Positions 51,381 to 60,787 of a stretch of 64,000 nt of DNA are shown one piece after another. Numbering within the stretch: the stretch's first letter is position 1; every line of letters starts with the position of its first letter. The translations under genes and the position numbers were made by a program. Source of the DNA: an uncultured Lachnospiraceae bacterium (GTDB lineage Bacteria; Bacillota; Clostridia; Lachnospirales; Lachnospiraceae); NCBI GenBank assembly GCA_910587935.1, contig CAJUNP010000010.1:1-64000 (forward strand). The letters are read 5' to 3'. A model generated the notes under the pieces. The model did no database searches and was not told the DNA's origin. It saw nothing but the letters and a program-made list of their open reading frames with translations.

Positions 51381-53837
51381 ATGGACAGAGAAATTAACAT
51401 AAAAGTTAACGCGAGGCATATCGGCCAGCTGGGGCGCGAATTGGTTACGGACTATGTGACGGCATTAACGGAACTTGTTAAAAATTCATATGATGCCGAC
51501 AGTGAGGCCGTGGAAGTGACGTTTACGGATATGCTTTCAGGACAGGGAAGGATTGTGATTGCAGATACGGGCTGCGGATTTACGGCGGATGATATTGAGA
51601 ATAAATGGGCGGTGATCGGCACGAACAGCAAGGTTAAAGCTCCATACTCGCTTCGGTATAAACGCAGGTGCGCGGGCAGAAAGGGAATAGGAAGGTATTC
51701 GGTCGAAAGGCTGGCGGAGCATTGTACTTTATATTCCTTTACAAAAAAGGAAGCGCCTGTCCGGTACTACATGAATTGGAACAGATATGAGGGGCTTGAT
51801 TATAATGAATTAAAGCAGCGGGTAGAAATATTAAAAAATAACTCGGATTATGAAAGCGCGAAATATATTAAAAGGGTTGTGGAATACCTGCTGCTTAGTG
51901 ATAAAATTGATGAAAAGTATAAGCAGATTATCGACAGTAAAATTCTTTCCGGCAATAAATTGGATTTTGTAATGTTTTACAGTAAGCGCATGCTGGAAAA
52001 GGTTGAAGAATTTTTATATCCGATTTGTGAAAAGTATATCGGTTTGGAAGAAAGAGTGGAAGATGTTAAAAATACCGTTACAGAACTGGAGGGCAGTGAA
52101 AAAGATTATTATTATCAAAAGCTGAAATTACTATACGATAAAAGCGGGAACAGAATGGAAGAGGAAATATGCACAGGGACGTTTTTGGTGATGGACTGCC
52201 TGCGGGATAAGTGGTCAAAAGAGGATATAGAGAAGGTTGCCAAAGAGTTCCGGCTTCTTGTATCGCCCTTTAAGGAAACAAGTAATTTTTCTGTTTATAT
52301 TACAGCGCCGGAATATGAATTATATGAATTGAAGCTGCAGAATAATATATTGCGGCAAAGATATGCGAAGGTAGAGGCCGCCCTGACAACAAGAATAAAC
52401 AATGGTAAAAAGGTTTCTGTTTTTTCCGCTGCGTATGTAGACCGGGAAGGCGCCAGCAAGGTATTTCCGGATGAGTGCAGCGATACATATATATGCGGAG
52501 ATTTACAGGTAACAATATACTATTTCCTTCGTGATCAGTCATTAAAGTTTGACGGTTTAAAAGCTGCGGAGGCAAAAGAGGTGCTGGATGCGTTTTGCGG
52601 AGTGAAGATTTATCGCGACGGCTTTCGGGTCAGGCCGTATGGAGAGGAAGGCAACGACTGGCTTCTTCTTGACAGAACCAAAATTAAAGATCCCCATAGT
52701 TATCGTGTGGGAAACAATCAGGTAATCGGAGTCGTAAATATTAATTCGGACGATAATCCGCTGTTAATAGATTCAACAAACAGAGAGGCTATTATTGAAA
52801 ACGAGGCGTTCAATCAGCTGAAGCAGATTGTATACAAATGCATTAATATCATTGAGAATCACAGATACGGTGAATATTTGGAGGAGAAGAAGCAGACCAT
52901 AATTGCACAGGAGGAGGAACGGAGAAAACTGGAAAAAGACAGACTGCTTGATGATATCCGTCAGAAAAGGGAGCAGTTTACGGTTGCATTGCGTCAGGGC
53001 GATATCGGGCATGCCGAAAAATTTATGGTGCAAATTTTGGATACGGTTTCTTCGGATCAGAAGAAAGAGAAAAAACATTACGAGAAGACGAGAAGAGAGT
53101 ATGAAAAGAAATTAAGGGAAAGCAATAATGAATTGCAATTGTATAAAAATCTGGCTGCGTTAGGAATATTGGCCGGGAGCTTCGGTCATGAGACAGATGA
53201 TGCGATCGCGAGAATTTTATTGAATATAGCATACCCGAGAAAAAGATTGACCGCCGCCTTTCCCGATGATGACATGATTGCCGCGTTTGATGATTTGGAC
53301 AGCGATATTCTGAGAATATCAAGTTACAGTAATTTGCTGGTAGCATTTTTGAAAAAGAAAAAGAGAAGCGAGGTTAAGAATCTTTCTTTTAAAAATGTTA
53401 TTGGGGAAATTGTCGATTATTATAAATTGCTGGCTGAAGAATATGGGGTGATGATTGATGTTGAGGATTTGGAAGAATTTCAGTGTGAAATTTTTATGAA
53501 GCAGATTGATCTGGAATCTGTAATTATTAATTTACTTACCAATGCATTTGAAGCCTTAAAGGGAGTAAGGGGGATCAGAAAAATTAAAATATCAACATTT
53601 GCGTCGGAAAGCGGGTACACGGTTGTGGTTGAAGATTCAGGGCCGGGAGTGCAGGAAAACCTGAGGGAGTGGATTTTTGTTCCGCTTAATACGACAAAGC
53701 AGGAAGACGGGGTCGGTCTGGGTTTGACCATTGTAAAAGATATTGTAGAAAATTATTCGGGAAAAATAAACGTTGATATAAGCGAAATACTGGGCGGCGC
53801 CCGGTTTACAGCATTTTTTCCCGCAGCCGAGGTGTAA
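51381..53837 (+). CDS. Dual-ATPase signalling protein: MutL/Hsp90-like GHKL domain plus histidine-kinase module
   Basis: The protein has 818 residues. The N-terminus is a GHKL ATPase of the Hsp90/MutL/MORC kind: ALTELVKNSYDAD (N-box, ~31-43), IADTGCGFT and GRKGIGRYSVERLAEH. A ~300-residue middle leads to a coiled coil (~500-590). A kinase-type dimerisation helix with H603-E604 (GSFGHETDDAIARI) follows, and then a second GHKL domain of the histidine-kinase class: NLLTNAFEAL, VEDSGPGV and GVGLGLTIVKDIV. No membrane helix is present. It starts 26 nt after the methylase and ends 1 nt before a receiver gene, so I infer a cytosolic kinase passing phosphate to that receiver. Confidence 0.8.
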   Translation: MDREINIKVNARHIGQLGRELVTDYVTALTELVKNSYDADSEAVEVTFTDMLSGQGRIVIADTGCGFTADDIENKWAVIGTNSKVKAPYSLRYKRRCAGRKGIGRYSVERLAEHCTLYSFTKKEAPVRYYMNWNRYEGLDYNELKQRVEILKNNSDYESAKYIKRVVEYLLLSDKIDEKYKQIIDSKILSGNKLDFVMFYSKRMLEKVEEFLYPICEKYIGLEERVEDVKNTVTELEGSEKDYYYQKLKLLYDKSGNRMEEEICTGTFLVMDCLRDKWSKEDIEKVAKEFRLLVSPFKETSNFSVYITAPEYELYELKLQNNILRQRYAKVEAALTTRINNGKKVSVFSAAYVDREGASKVFPDECSDTYICGDLQVTIYYFLRDQSLKFDGLKAAEAKEVLDAFCGVKIYRDGFRVRPYGEEGNDWLLLDRTKIKDPHSYRVGNNQVIGVVNINSDDNPLLIDSTNREAIIENEAFNQLKQIVYKCINIIENHRYGEYLEEKKQTIIAQEEERRKLEKDRLLDDIRQKREQFTVALRQGDIGHAEKFMVQILDTVSSDQKKEKKHYEKTRREYEKKLRESNNELQLYKNLAALGILAGSFGHETDDAIARILLNIAYPRKRLTAAFPDDDMIAAFDDLDSDILRISSYSNLLVAFLKKKKRSEVKNLSFKNVIGEIVDYYKLLAEEYGVMIDVEDLEEFQCEIFMKQIDLESVIINLLTNAFEALKGVRGIRKIKISTFASESGYTVVVEDSGPGVQENLREWIFVPLNTTKQEDGVGLGLTIVKDIVENYSGKINVDISEILGGARFTAFFPAAEV

Positions 53838-53838
53838 T

Positions 53839-54327
53839 ATGAGCGAATATTTGGGATTGTTTGTGGATGACGATATTAAAAATTTTGAAGCGATCCGGAG
53901 ACAGTTGGCGTTAAAGAATATAAGTCTGCTGCCTTATGAGGAATTACCCGCTGATATTGAAGATATATATCAGCGTATATTGGATAAAAATGTTGATTTT
54001 GTGATTATTGATTATGATTTGGGTAAACAGGCCGTAAAATACACGGGAATAGACGTTCTCAAAAGTATAAGAGAGCAGGATGCTGAAATTTATATTATCT
54101 ATCTGACAAATAAGGATTTTGTTGAAGACCATATAGGGGATTTTGACCAGACCGTAAAAAAGAAAGATCTGGCAAAGGAAATGGACAATGTTGTAAAACG
54201 TCTTGTCCGCGCTCTTTCCCGGGATCTCGCAATTAAGAATGAACGTGATATTAAAATGAATTATGAATTGCAGAAAAAGTATCTGGATGATCGTATAGCG
54301 ATGCTGAAGAGACAATTGGAAAAGTGA
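53839..54327 (+). CDS. Stand-alone response-regulator receiver with C-terminal coiled coil
   Basis: The protein has 162 residues. Receiver motifs are the acidic cluster D10-D12 (LFVDDDIKNF), phospho-acceptor Asp58 (VIIDYDLGK), Thr90 (YLTNKDF) and Lys107. Instead of a DNA-binding output it ends in a charged helix (~120-162), possibly a coiled coil. It begins 1 nt after the dual-ATPase gene and is probably its phosphorylation target and the switch for the HNH nuclease encoded 7 nt downstream. Confidence 0.75.
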   Translation: MSEYLGLFVDDDIKNFEAIRRQLALKNISLLPYEELPADIEDIYQRILDKNVDFVIIDYDLGKQAVKYTGIDVLKSIREQDAEIYIIYLTNKDFVEDHIGDFDQTVKKKDLAKEMDNVVKRLVRALSRDLAIKNERDIKMNYELQKKYLDDRIAMLKRQLEK

Positions 54328-54334
54328 GGATTGC

Positions 54335-55282
54335 ATGGCGGAGTTTACTAAGAAAAAAAGATTTTTCAAATATAATGATGAGCGGTGCAAAAAATTTTTG
54401 AGCAGAGATTTTATGAAGAGATGCGCTTATTGTAAAATCAGAGAAGGGGATTTGGCCGGGCCGGACAGCTTTGAGAAAGACCATTTTATTCCTGTAACAA
54501 AGGGCGGAAGCGATAATTATGATAATTTATATTATGCCTGCGCAAGCTGTAACGGAAAAGCAGGAAAATCAGATAAACTGTCAAAAACTCTTTTAGATCC
54601 GTGTAAAGACGATATCTGGGGTATTCATATAAGACCGTCAGATAATTTTAAGTATAAAGAAGTTACAAACCAGGGTGATGAATATATAAAGACATTCAGA
54701 CTGAATCGAAAATCTTATGTGACCAGAAGACGCATCATAGCGGAACACCAGAGGGAATTACAGCGGAAGCTGGCAGAGTACAGGGTTTTATGCGAGAGGG
54801 TAATCCGCAACACAGGCAGCAGGGATATTGGGCAGTTTTTGGAAGATGATATTAAGGAAATAGAGACTGTGTTGGAATTGGGAGCGAATTATAGAATGTC
54901 CGAAGGCGTATTTGACGAGGATATTGATAAGTCAATATATGAAACTCTGGCCAAGACGGGGGATGTCAGATGCGTGGACCGGGATTATGATTTATTTTAT
55001 CAGATTGAAAATGGAGAAAATACATATCTTTGCTATATTGATATTGGCGAAATTGACTTTGGAGTGATCGGAAGGGCACAAAGGTATATAGCGGTAGAGA
55101 AACTGAAAATCTGGAAAAAAATAAACGAAACGGAAAAAATTCTGATCATTACATTTAATAAAAAAGATAATCATGTGTACTTTACCAGATTAGATGATAT
55201 ATTACAGTTAAAAGGTATAAACAATGCGGTAAAGTGCGGATATGATTTGCTGCAGTGTAACAAGGTGGAAGAATTGAATTGA
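54335..55282 (+). CDS. HNH endonuclease with unrecognised C-terminal domain
   Basis: The protein has 315 residues. The N-terminal HNH domain is complete: C30-xx-C33, D49-H50 (FEKDHFIPVTKGGSDNYDN), N64 and C69-xx-C72-N73. Residues ~100-315 form a separate domain with alternating helices and strands that I do not recognise; it may sense the receiver or DNA modification. It is last in the operon and followed by a terminator. HNH enzymes of this type cut DNA with one metal ion, and in this context it is the likely effector. Confidence 0.85.
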   Translation: MAEFTKKKRFFKYNDERCKKFLSRDFMKRCAYCKIREGDLAGPDSFEKDHFIPVTKGGSDNYDNLYYACASCNGKAGKSDKLSKTLLDPCKDDIWGIHIRPSDNFKYKEVTNQGDEYIKTFRLNRKSYVTRRRIIAEHQRELQRKLAEYRVLCERVIRNTGSRDIGQFLEDDIKEIETVLELGANYRMSEGVFDEDIDKSIYETLAKTGDVRCVDRDYDLFYQIENGENTYLCYIDIGEIDFGVIGRAQRYIAVEKLKIWKKINETEKILIITFNKKDNHVYFTRLDDILQLKGINNAVKCGYDLLQCNKVEELN

Positions 55283-55296
55283 CAGACAATCGTGAG

Positions 55297-55330
55297 AAAG
55301 GCGGATTATCATAGATCGGCCTTTTCTTTG
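55297..55330 (+). terminator. Terminator of the methylase-HNH operon
   Basis: AAAGGC (55297-55302) pairs with GCCTTT (55319-55324), with an inner GAT/ATC pairing, followed by TCTTTG. Confidence 0.7.
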
Positions 55331-55352
55331 TTTTGTCTTTCCGTGGGAGGTC

Positions 55353-55381
55353 TTGTCACCCTCCCTCCAATGCGTTATAAT
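55353..55381 (+). promoter_or_regulatory. Promoter of dnaE
   Basis: TTGTCA (55353-55358) and TATAAT (55376-55381) are spaced by 17 nt, 26 nt before the dnaE ATG. Confidence 0.75.
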
Positions 55382-55407
55382 TCTAAATAAAAAGCGAGGC
55401 GCTCACC

Positions 55408-58400
55408 ATGGCATTTACCCATCTTCACGTTCATACCGAATACAGTCTTTTAGACGGCTCCAACAAAATCAAAGAATACGTAAAGCGTGTAAAAGAGCTG
55501 GGCATGGACAGCGCCGCCATTACCGATCACGGCGTAATGTACGGAGTCATTGACTTTTACCGGGCGGCCAGGGAAGAAGGAATCAACCCGATTCTGGGAT
55601 GCGAGGTTTATGTCGCGCCTGGTTCCCGCTTTGATAAGGAACTGACCGGCGGAGAAGACCGCTATTACCATCTGGTGCTTCTGGCCGAGAACAATACCGG
55701 TTACGCGAACCTGATGAAAATCGTCAGCAGAGGCTTTACCGAAGGCTATTACTATAAGCCCCGTGTGGATATGGAAGTCCTGCGCGAGTACCATGAAGGA
55801 ATTATCGCTCTTTCCGCCTGCCTTGCAGGAGAAGTGCAGCGCTATATTACAAAAGGACTGATTGATGAAGCGGAGAAGTCCGCTCTGAAATATGAAGAGT
55901 GTTTTGGCAAAGGCAATTACTTTCTGGAGCTGCAGGATCACGGCATGCCGGAACAAAAACATGTCAATACGGAGCTTTTGAAAATGAGCCGGAAGCTGAA
56001 CATTCCCCTTGTAGCCACCAATGACGTGCATTATACCTATGCTTCCGACGCTGATTCCCACGATATTCTGCTCTGCATTCAGACCGCCAAAAAGGTGACG
56101 GACGAAGACCGTATGCGCTATGAAGGCGGACAGTATTACGTAAAAAGCGAAGAAGAGATGAAAGCTCTTTTTCCCTATGCATGGGAAGCGGTGGAGAATA
56201 CCCAGAGGATTGCGGACCGGTGCCATGTGGAGATCGAATTCGGGGTGACGAAGCTCCCCAAATACGATGTGCCGGAGGGGTATGATTCCTGGACCTATCT
56301 GAATAAGCTGTGTATGGACGGACTGAAGGAACGCTACGGCGATCCGGACGCACCGGCCGGCGGAACGGGCCTTTCTTTCCGGGAACGCATGGATTACGAG
56401 CTGAACGTCATTAAGACCATGGGCTATGTGGATTACTTTCTGATTGTCTGGGATTTTATCAATTATGCCCGCCAGAATGATATTATGGTAGGACCCGGCC
56501 GCGGTTCGGCGGCGGGAAGTATTGTTTCGTACTGCCTGAAAATTACCAATATCGATCCCATCAAATATAATCTGCTGTTTGAGCGCTTTCTGAATCCGGA
56601 ACGCGTATCCATGCCGGATATCGATATTGATTTTTGCTTTGAGAGAAGACAGGAAGTTATCGATTATGTGGGCCGCAAGTACGGTTCCGATAAAGTGGTG
56701 CAGATTGTGACCTTCGGTACCATGGCGGCCAAAGGCGTGATCCGGGATGTGGGCCGCGCCATGGACCTGCCCTATTCCTACGTGGATTCTATTGCCAAGA
56801 TGATTCCTAACGAGCTGAACATCACCATTGACAGGGCGCTGCATATCAATCCGGAATTCCGTAAGCTTTACGAGCAGGACGAGCAGTTAAAATACCTGAT
56901 CGACATGAGTAAGCGTCTGGAGGGACTGCCCCGCCATACTTCCATGCATGCGGCGGGCGTCGTAATCTGCCAGCAGTCGGCGGATGAGTTTGTTCCCCTC
57001 TCAAGAGGCTCCGACGGTTCCATTACCACACAGTTTACCATGACGACTCTGGAAGAGCTTGGCCTGCTGAAAATGGACTTTTTGGGACTCCGAACACTGA
57101 CGGTAATCCAGAATGCGGTGAAAATGATTGAAAAGGATACGGGTACGGCGATCGATATAGACCACATTGATTTTGACGATAAAGCCGTGCTTGCTTCCAT
57201 CGGCAGCGGAAAGACCGAGGGGATTTTTCAGTTGGAAAGCGCCGGCATGAAAAATTTCATGAAGGAGTTAAAACCGGAAAATCTGGAAGACATCATAGCG
57301 GGAATATCGCTTTACCGGCCGGGGCCCATGGATTTTATTCCCAAATATATAAAAGGAAAAAGCAATCACGCTACGGTTACCTATTCCTGCCCGGAGCTGG
57401 AACATATTTTATCTCCTACTTACGGCTGTATCGTTTACCAGGAACAGGTTATGCAGATCGTGCGCGATCTGGGAGGATACACGCTTGGAAGAAGCGACTT
57501 GGTGCGCCGTGCCATGAGTAAGAAAAAACAGTCCGTGATGGAAAAAGAACGGGCCAATTTCATATACGGCAACGAAGAGGAAAACGTACCGGGCTGCGCG
57601 GCCAAAGGTATCCGGGAAGAGGTTGCCGGGCAGATTTATGCGGATATGATGGACTTTGCAAAATATGCCTTTAATAAGTCCCACGCCGCCTGCTATGCGG
57701 TGGTGTCTTATCAGACCGCATGGCTGAAATACTATTATCCGGTAGAATTTATGGCGGCTTTAATAACATCTGTTATTGATAACTCAAAAAAAGTATCCGA
57801 GTATATTCTGACCTGCAGGAGTATGGGAATCAAAATTCTTCCTCCCGATATTAATGAAGGAGAAAGCGGCTTTTCCGTAAACGGGAACGGGATTCGATAT
57901 GCCCTGACCGCCATAAAAAGCGTCGGAAAGCCGGTAATTGAAAGCGTGGTAAAAGAGCGGGATCAGCGGGGCGCATTTACAAACCTGAAAGACTTTATCA
58001 CCCGTATGGAAGATTCCGAGATTAATAAAAGAACGATAGAAAACTTTATTAAAGCGGGCGCTTTTGACAGTCTTCCGGGAACCAGGAAACAGTTTATGAG
58101 CGTTTACGTGCAGATTTTGGAAAACATCCAGCACGACCGGAAAAATAATATGGCAGGCCAGATATCTCTGTTTGATATTGCAGGGGAAGATGAAAAAGAA
58201 AATTTTGAAGTGAAAATGCCCAATGTGGGAGAGTATTCCAAGGAAATGCTCCTTGGGTTTGAAAAAGAAGTGCTTGGAATCTATATCAGCGGCCACCCCA
58301 TGGAAGAGTATATCGGCCTCTGGAACCGCTATAAAACGGCTTCCACGGCTGACTTTGCACTGGATGAGGAAACGGGCGCCGTCAGACTGCGGGACGGAGA

Positions 58401-58878
58401 CAACGTAACGGTAGGGGGACTGATCGCCGATAAAACGATTAAATATACAAAAAATGATAAAGTCATGGCCTTTCTGCAGGTGGAAGATATGGTGGGAACC
58501 GTGGAAGTCATTGTTTTTCCGAAAGATTATGAAAAATATTCATCCTATCTGACAGAGGACCGCAAGGTTTTTGTTAAAGGAAGGGTTTCGCTGGAGGAAG
58601 ACCGGGACGGTAAAATCATTTTGGAAAAGCTTACGGCTTTTGATGAAATTCCCAGGAAGCTTTGGATAAAATTCGCAGGCATGGAGGATTATAATGCACA
58701 GGAAGCGCATATGCTGGATATAATCCGCGATTCGGAAGGAATTGACAGCGTTGTCGTTTATCTGGAAAAGGAACGTGCCGGAAAGGTGCTTCCCCACAAT
58801 CATAATGTTAAGGCGGATTCAGCCTTGCTGGAAAAGCTTTCCGCCGCGTTCGGAGCGGATAATGTTAAAGTGGTATAA
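55408..58878 (+). CDS. dnaE: DNA polymerase III alpha subunit
   Basis: The protein has 1156 residues, normal for DnaE. It begins with a PHP domain (HLHVHTEYSLLDG), followed by the palm with catalytic acidic residues in P403-DIDID (404-408), the ITTQFTM/LKMDFLGLRTLT finger region, helix-hairpin-helix motifs and a C-terminal OB fold (~995-1075, VGGLIADKTIKYTKNDKVMA). It lacks the N-terminal exonuclease of PolC. In Bacillota this enzyme extends RNA primers in lagging-strand synthesis alongside PolC. It is probably transcribed on its own, since pfkA downstream has a promoter. Confidence 0.96.
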   Translation: MAFTHLHVHTEYSLLDGSNKIKEYVKRVKELGMDSAAITDHGVMYGVIDFYRAAREEGINPILGCEVYVAPGSRFDKELTGGEDRYYHLVLLAENNTGYANLMKIVSRGFTEGYYYKPRVDMEVLREYHEGIIALSACLAGEVQRYITKGLIDEAEKSALKYEECFGKGNYFLELQDHGMPEQKHVNTELLKMSRKLNIPLVATNDVHYTYASDADSHDILLCIQTAKKVTDEDRMRYEGGQYYVKSEEEMKALFPYAWEAVENTQRIADRCHVEIEFGVTKLPKYDVPEGYDSWTYLNKLCMDGLKERYGDPDAPAGGTGLSFRERMDYELNVIKTMGYVDYFLIVWDFINYARQNDIMVGPGRGSAAGSIVSYCLKITNIDPIKYNLLFERFLNPERVSMPDIDIDFCFERRQEVIDYVGRKYGSDKVVQIVTFGTMAAKGVIRDVGRAMDLPYSYVDSIAKMIPNELNITIDRALHINPEFRKLYEQDEQLKYLIDMSKRLEGLPRHTSMHAAGVVICQQSADEFVPLSRGSDGSITTQFTMTTLEELGLLKMDFLGLRTLTVIQNAVKMIEKDTGTAIDIDHIDFDDKAVLASIGSGKTEGIFQLESAGMKNFMKELKPENLEDIIAGISLYRPGPMDFIPKYIKGKSNHATVTYSCPELEHILSPTYGCIVYQEQVMQIVRDLGGYTLGRSDLVRRAMSKKKQSVMEKERANFIYGNEEENVPGCAAKGIREEVAGQIYADMMDFAKYAFNKSHAACYAVVSYQTAWLKYYYPVEFMAALITSVIDNSKKVSEYILTCRSMGIKILPPDINEGESGFSVNGNGIRYALTAIKSVGKPVIESVVKERDQRGAFTNLKDFITRMEDSEINKRTIENFIKAGAFDSLPGTRKQFMSVYVQILENIQHDRKNNMAGQISLFDIAGEDEKENFEVKMPNVGEYSKEMLLGFEKEVLGIYISGHPMEEYIGLWNRYKTASTADFALDEETGAVRLRDGDNVTVGGLIADKTIKYTKNDKVMAFLQVEDMVGTVEVIVFPKDYEKYSSYLTEDRKVFVKGRVSLEEDRDGKIILEKLTAFDEIPRKLWIKFAGMEDYNAQEAHMLDIIRDSEGIDSVVVYLEKERAGKVLPHNHNVKADSALLEKLSAAFGADNVKVV

Positions 58879-58902
58879 TCTTCTTTTTTGCGGTAAAAAA
58901 GA

Positions 58903-58931
58903 TTGAAAATACAATAGAAATGCATTAAAAT
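58903..58931 (+). promoter_or_regulatory. Promoter of pfkA
   Basis: TTGAAA (58903-58908) and TAAAAT (58926-58931) are spaced by 17 nt, 44 nt before the ATG. Confidence 0.65.
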
Positions 58932-58975
58932 GTAAGCATCCGGAATGGGTGTGAATACTGACAGGAGGCAACAAT

Positions 58976-59950
58976 ATGGCAAAAGAGATGAAGACGATTG
59001 GCGTGTTGACAAGCGGCGGAGACGCACCGGGAATGAACGCCGCCATCCGTGCGGTAGTAAGAAAGTCCATAACGAACGGATTAAAGGTAAAAGGTATTAA
59101 GAAAGGTTATCAGGGACTGCTGAATGAAGAAATTATAGATTTGGAAGCCAGGAATGTTTCGGATACCATCCAGAGAGGCGGTACGATTTTAGGTACTGCG
59201 CGGTGTACGGAATTCCGCACGGAAGAGGGGCAGAAAAAAGGCGCCGATATATGCAGAAAGCATGGCATAGACGGTCTGATTGTGATCGGCGGCGACGGCT
59301 CTTACCGCGGTGCGCAGGCGTTATCCAGGCAGGGAATCAATACCATCGGATTGCCGGGAACCATTGACTTGGACATTGCCTGTACGGAATATACGATTGG
59401 ATTTGATACGGCTATTAATACGGCGATGCAGGCCATCGATAAGGTTCGGGATACTTCCTCGTCCCATGAACGGTGCAGCATTATTGAGGTAATGGGAAGG
59501 AATGCGGGATATATTGCTCTTTGGTGCGGCGTTGCCAACGGAGCGGAAGACATCCTGCTTCCCGAAAAGTATGATTACAACGAACAGCGTATTATCAATA
59601 ACATTATTAATAACCGGAAACGGGGCAAGACCCATCACATTATTATTAATGCTGAAGGAATCGGACATTCAACGTCTATGGCGAGACGGATCGAGGCCGC
59701 TACGGGAATTGAGACCAGAGCCACGATCCTGGGATATATGCAGCGGGGAGGGAGCCCCACCTGTAAAGACCGTTTTTACGCTTCAATTATGGGCGCCTAT
59801 GCGGCCGATATTTTGTATGCGGGCAAGACAAACCGTGTGGTGGGCTACAGACATGGGGAATTTGTGGATTTTGACATTGAGGAGGCGCTGTCGATGCACA
59901 AGGAGATCCCGGAATACCAGTATGAGGTAAGCCGCCTGCTCTCCGTATAA
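58976..59950 (+). CDS. pfkA: 6-phosphofructokinase (ATP-type)
   Basis: The protein has 324 residues. The ATP loop is LTSGGDAPGMNAAIRAVVR near 10-28; GGDGSYRGA near 104-112 has the Gly-Ser pattern of ATP-dependent enzymes rather than the Asp of PPi-dependent ones; the substrate/catalytic segment is GTIDLDI (TIDxD). It phosphorylates fructose 6-phosphate in glycolysis. AGGAGG precedes the ATG. The TrmH-type gene follows after 22 nt, so they may share a transcript. Confidence 0.95.
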   Translation: MAKEMKTIGVLTSGGDAPGMNAAIRAVVRKSITNGLKVKGIKKGYQGLLNEEIIDLEARNVSDTIQRGGTILGTARCTEFRTEEGQKKGADICRKHGIDGLIVIGGDGSYRGAQALSRQGINTIGLPGTIDLDIACTEYTIGFDTAINTAMQAIDKVRDTSSSHERCSIIEVMGRNAGYIALWCGVANGAEDILLPEKYDYNEQRIINNIINNRKRGKTHHIIINAEGIGHSTSMARRIEAATGIETRATILGYMQRGGSPTCKDRFYASIMGAYAADILYAGKTNRVVGYRHGEFVDFDIEEALSMHKEIPEYQYEVSRLLSV

Positions 59951-59972
59951 ATTAAATATAGAAAGGGAAATT

Positions 59973-60764
59973 ATGATCACAAGCACATCCAATACGCGAA
60001 TCAGGCAGCTTATGCAGTGGAATCAGAAAGCGAAAGCCCGCCGGGAAGATAAAGTGTTTATTGTTGAAGGTACAAAGATGTTTTTGGAAGCGCCGCAGAG
60101 CTGGATTCGGGAGGTCTATCTGGCGGAAAGCTTTTATGAAAAGATGCCGGAAGCGGCGGCGGGTAAATTGGACCGCTGCAGTTATGAAGTGGTAAAGGAC
60201 AGTATTTTTCAAAAGATATCGGATACGCAGACTCCACAGGGGATTTTGAGTGTGCTGAAACAGCCGGAATACGTTTTGAGCGATCTGGGACTGATGAGAC
60301 AATCAGGCCACCCGCTTGTCATAGTGATTGAGAATATCCAGGATCCGGGGAATCTCGGAACAATTATCAGGACGGCGGAAGCGGCGGGAGCAACAGGAGT
60401 GGTTATGAGTCCGGACACGGTTGACGTTTATAATCCGAAAACAATCCGTGCAACCATGGGGTCGATATACCGGGTTCCGTTTTTATACGTGGATTCTCTT
60501 TCGGATGCGATCCGGCATCTGAAACGAAACAGTATTCAGATTTACGCCGCCCATCTGAAGGGAGACAGAAGTTATCACGAATTGAATTTTACAAAAGGCA
60601 CCGCATTTTTAATTGGAAACGAAGGAAACGGATTGAAGGAAGAGACGGCCGCTCTGGCGAACAGTTACGTAAAGATTCCCATGGAAGGAAGAGTGGAATC
60701 CTTAAACGCGGCCATTGCTTCGGCTGTCTTGATGTATGAGGCACACAGGCAGCGCTTAGGATAA
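59973..60764 (+). CDS. TrmH/SpoU-family RNA 2'-O-methyltransferase
   Basis: The protein has 263 residues. An N-terminal substrate-binding domain (IRQLMQWNQKAKARREDKVF) is followed by the SPOUT knot with its three motifs: ENIQDPGNLGTIIRTAEAAG, FLIGNEGNGL and IPMEGRVESLNAAIASAVLM. This matches the TsnR/RlmB-like 23S rRNA ribose methylases. The exact nucleotide target cannot be told. It lies between pfkA and proC with short gaps. Confidence 0.9.
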   Translation: MITSTSNTRIRQLMQWNQKAKARREDKVFIVEGTKMFLEAPQSWIREVYLAESFYEKMPEAAAGKLDRCSYEVVKDSIFQKISDTQTPQGILSVLKQPEYVLSDLGLMRQSGHPLVIVIENIQDPGNLGTIIRTAEAAGATGVVMSPDTVDVYNPKTIRATMGSIYRVPFLYVDSLSDAIRHLKRNSIQIYAAHLKGDRSYHELNFTKGTAFLIGNEGNGLKEETAALANSYVKIPMEGRVESLNAAIASAVLMYEAHRQRLG

Positions 60765-60787
60765 ACAGGTACGGAAAGAGGCAGAAT

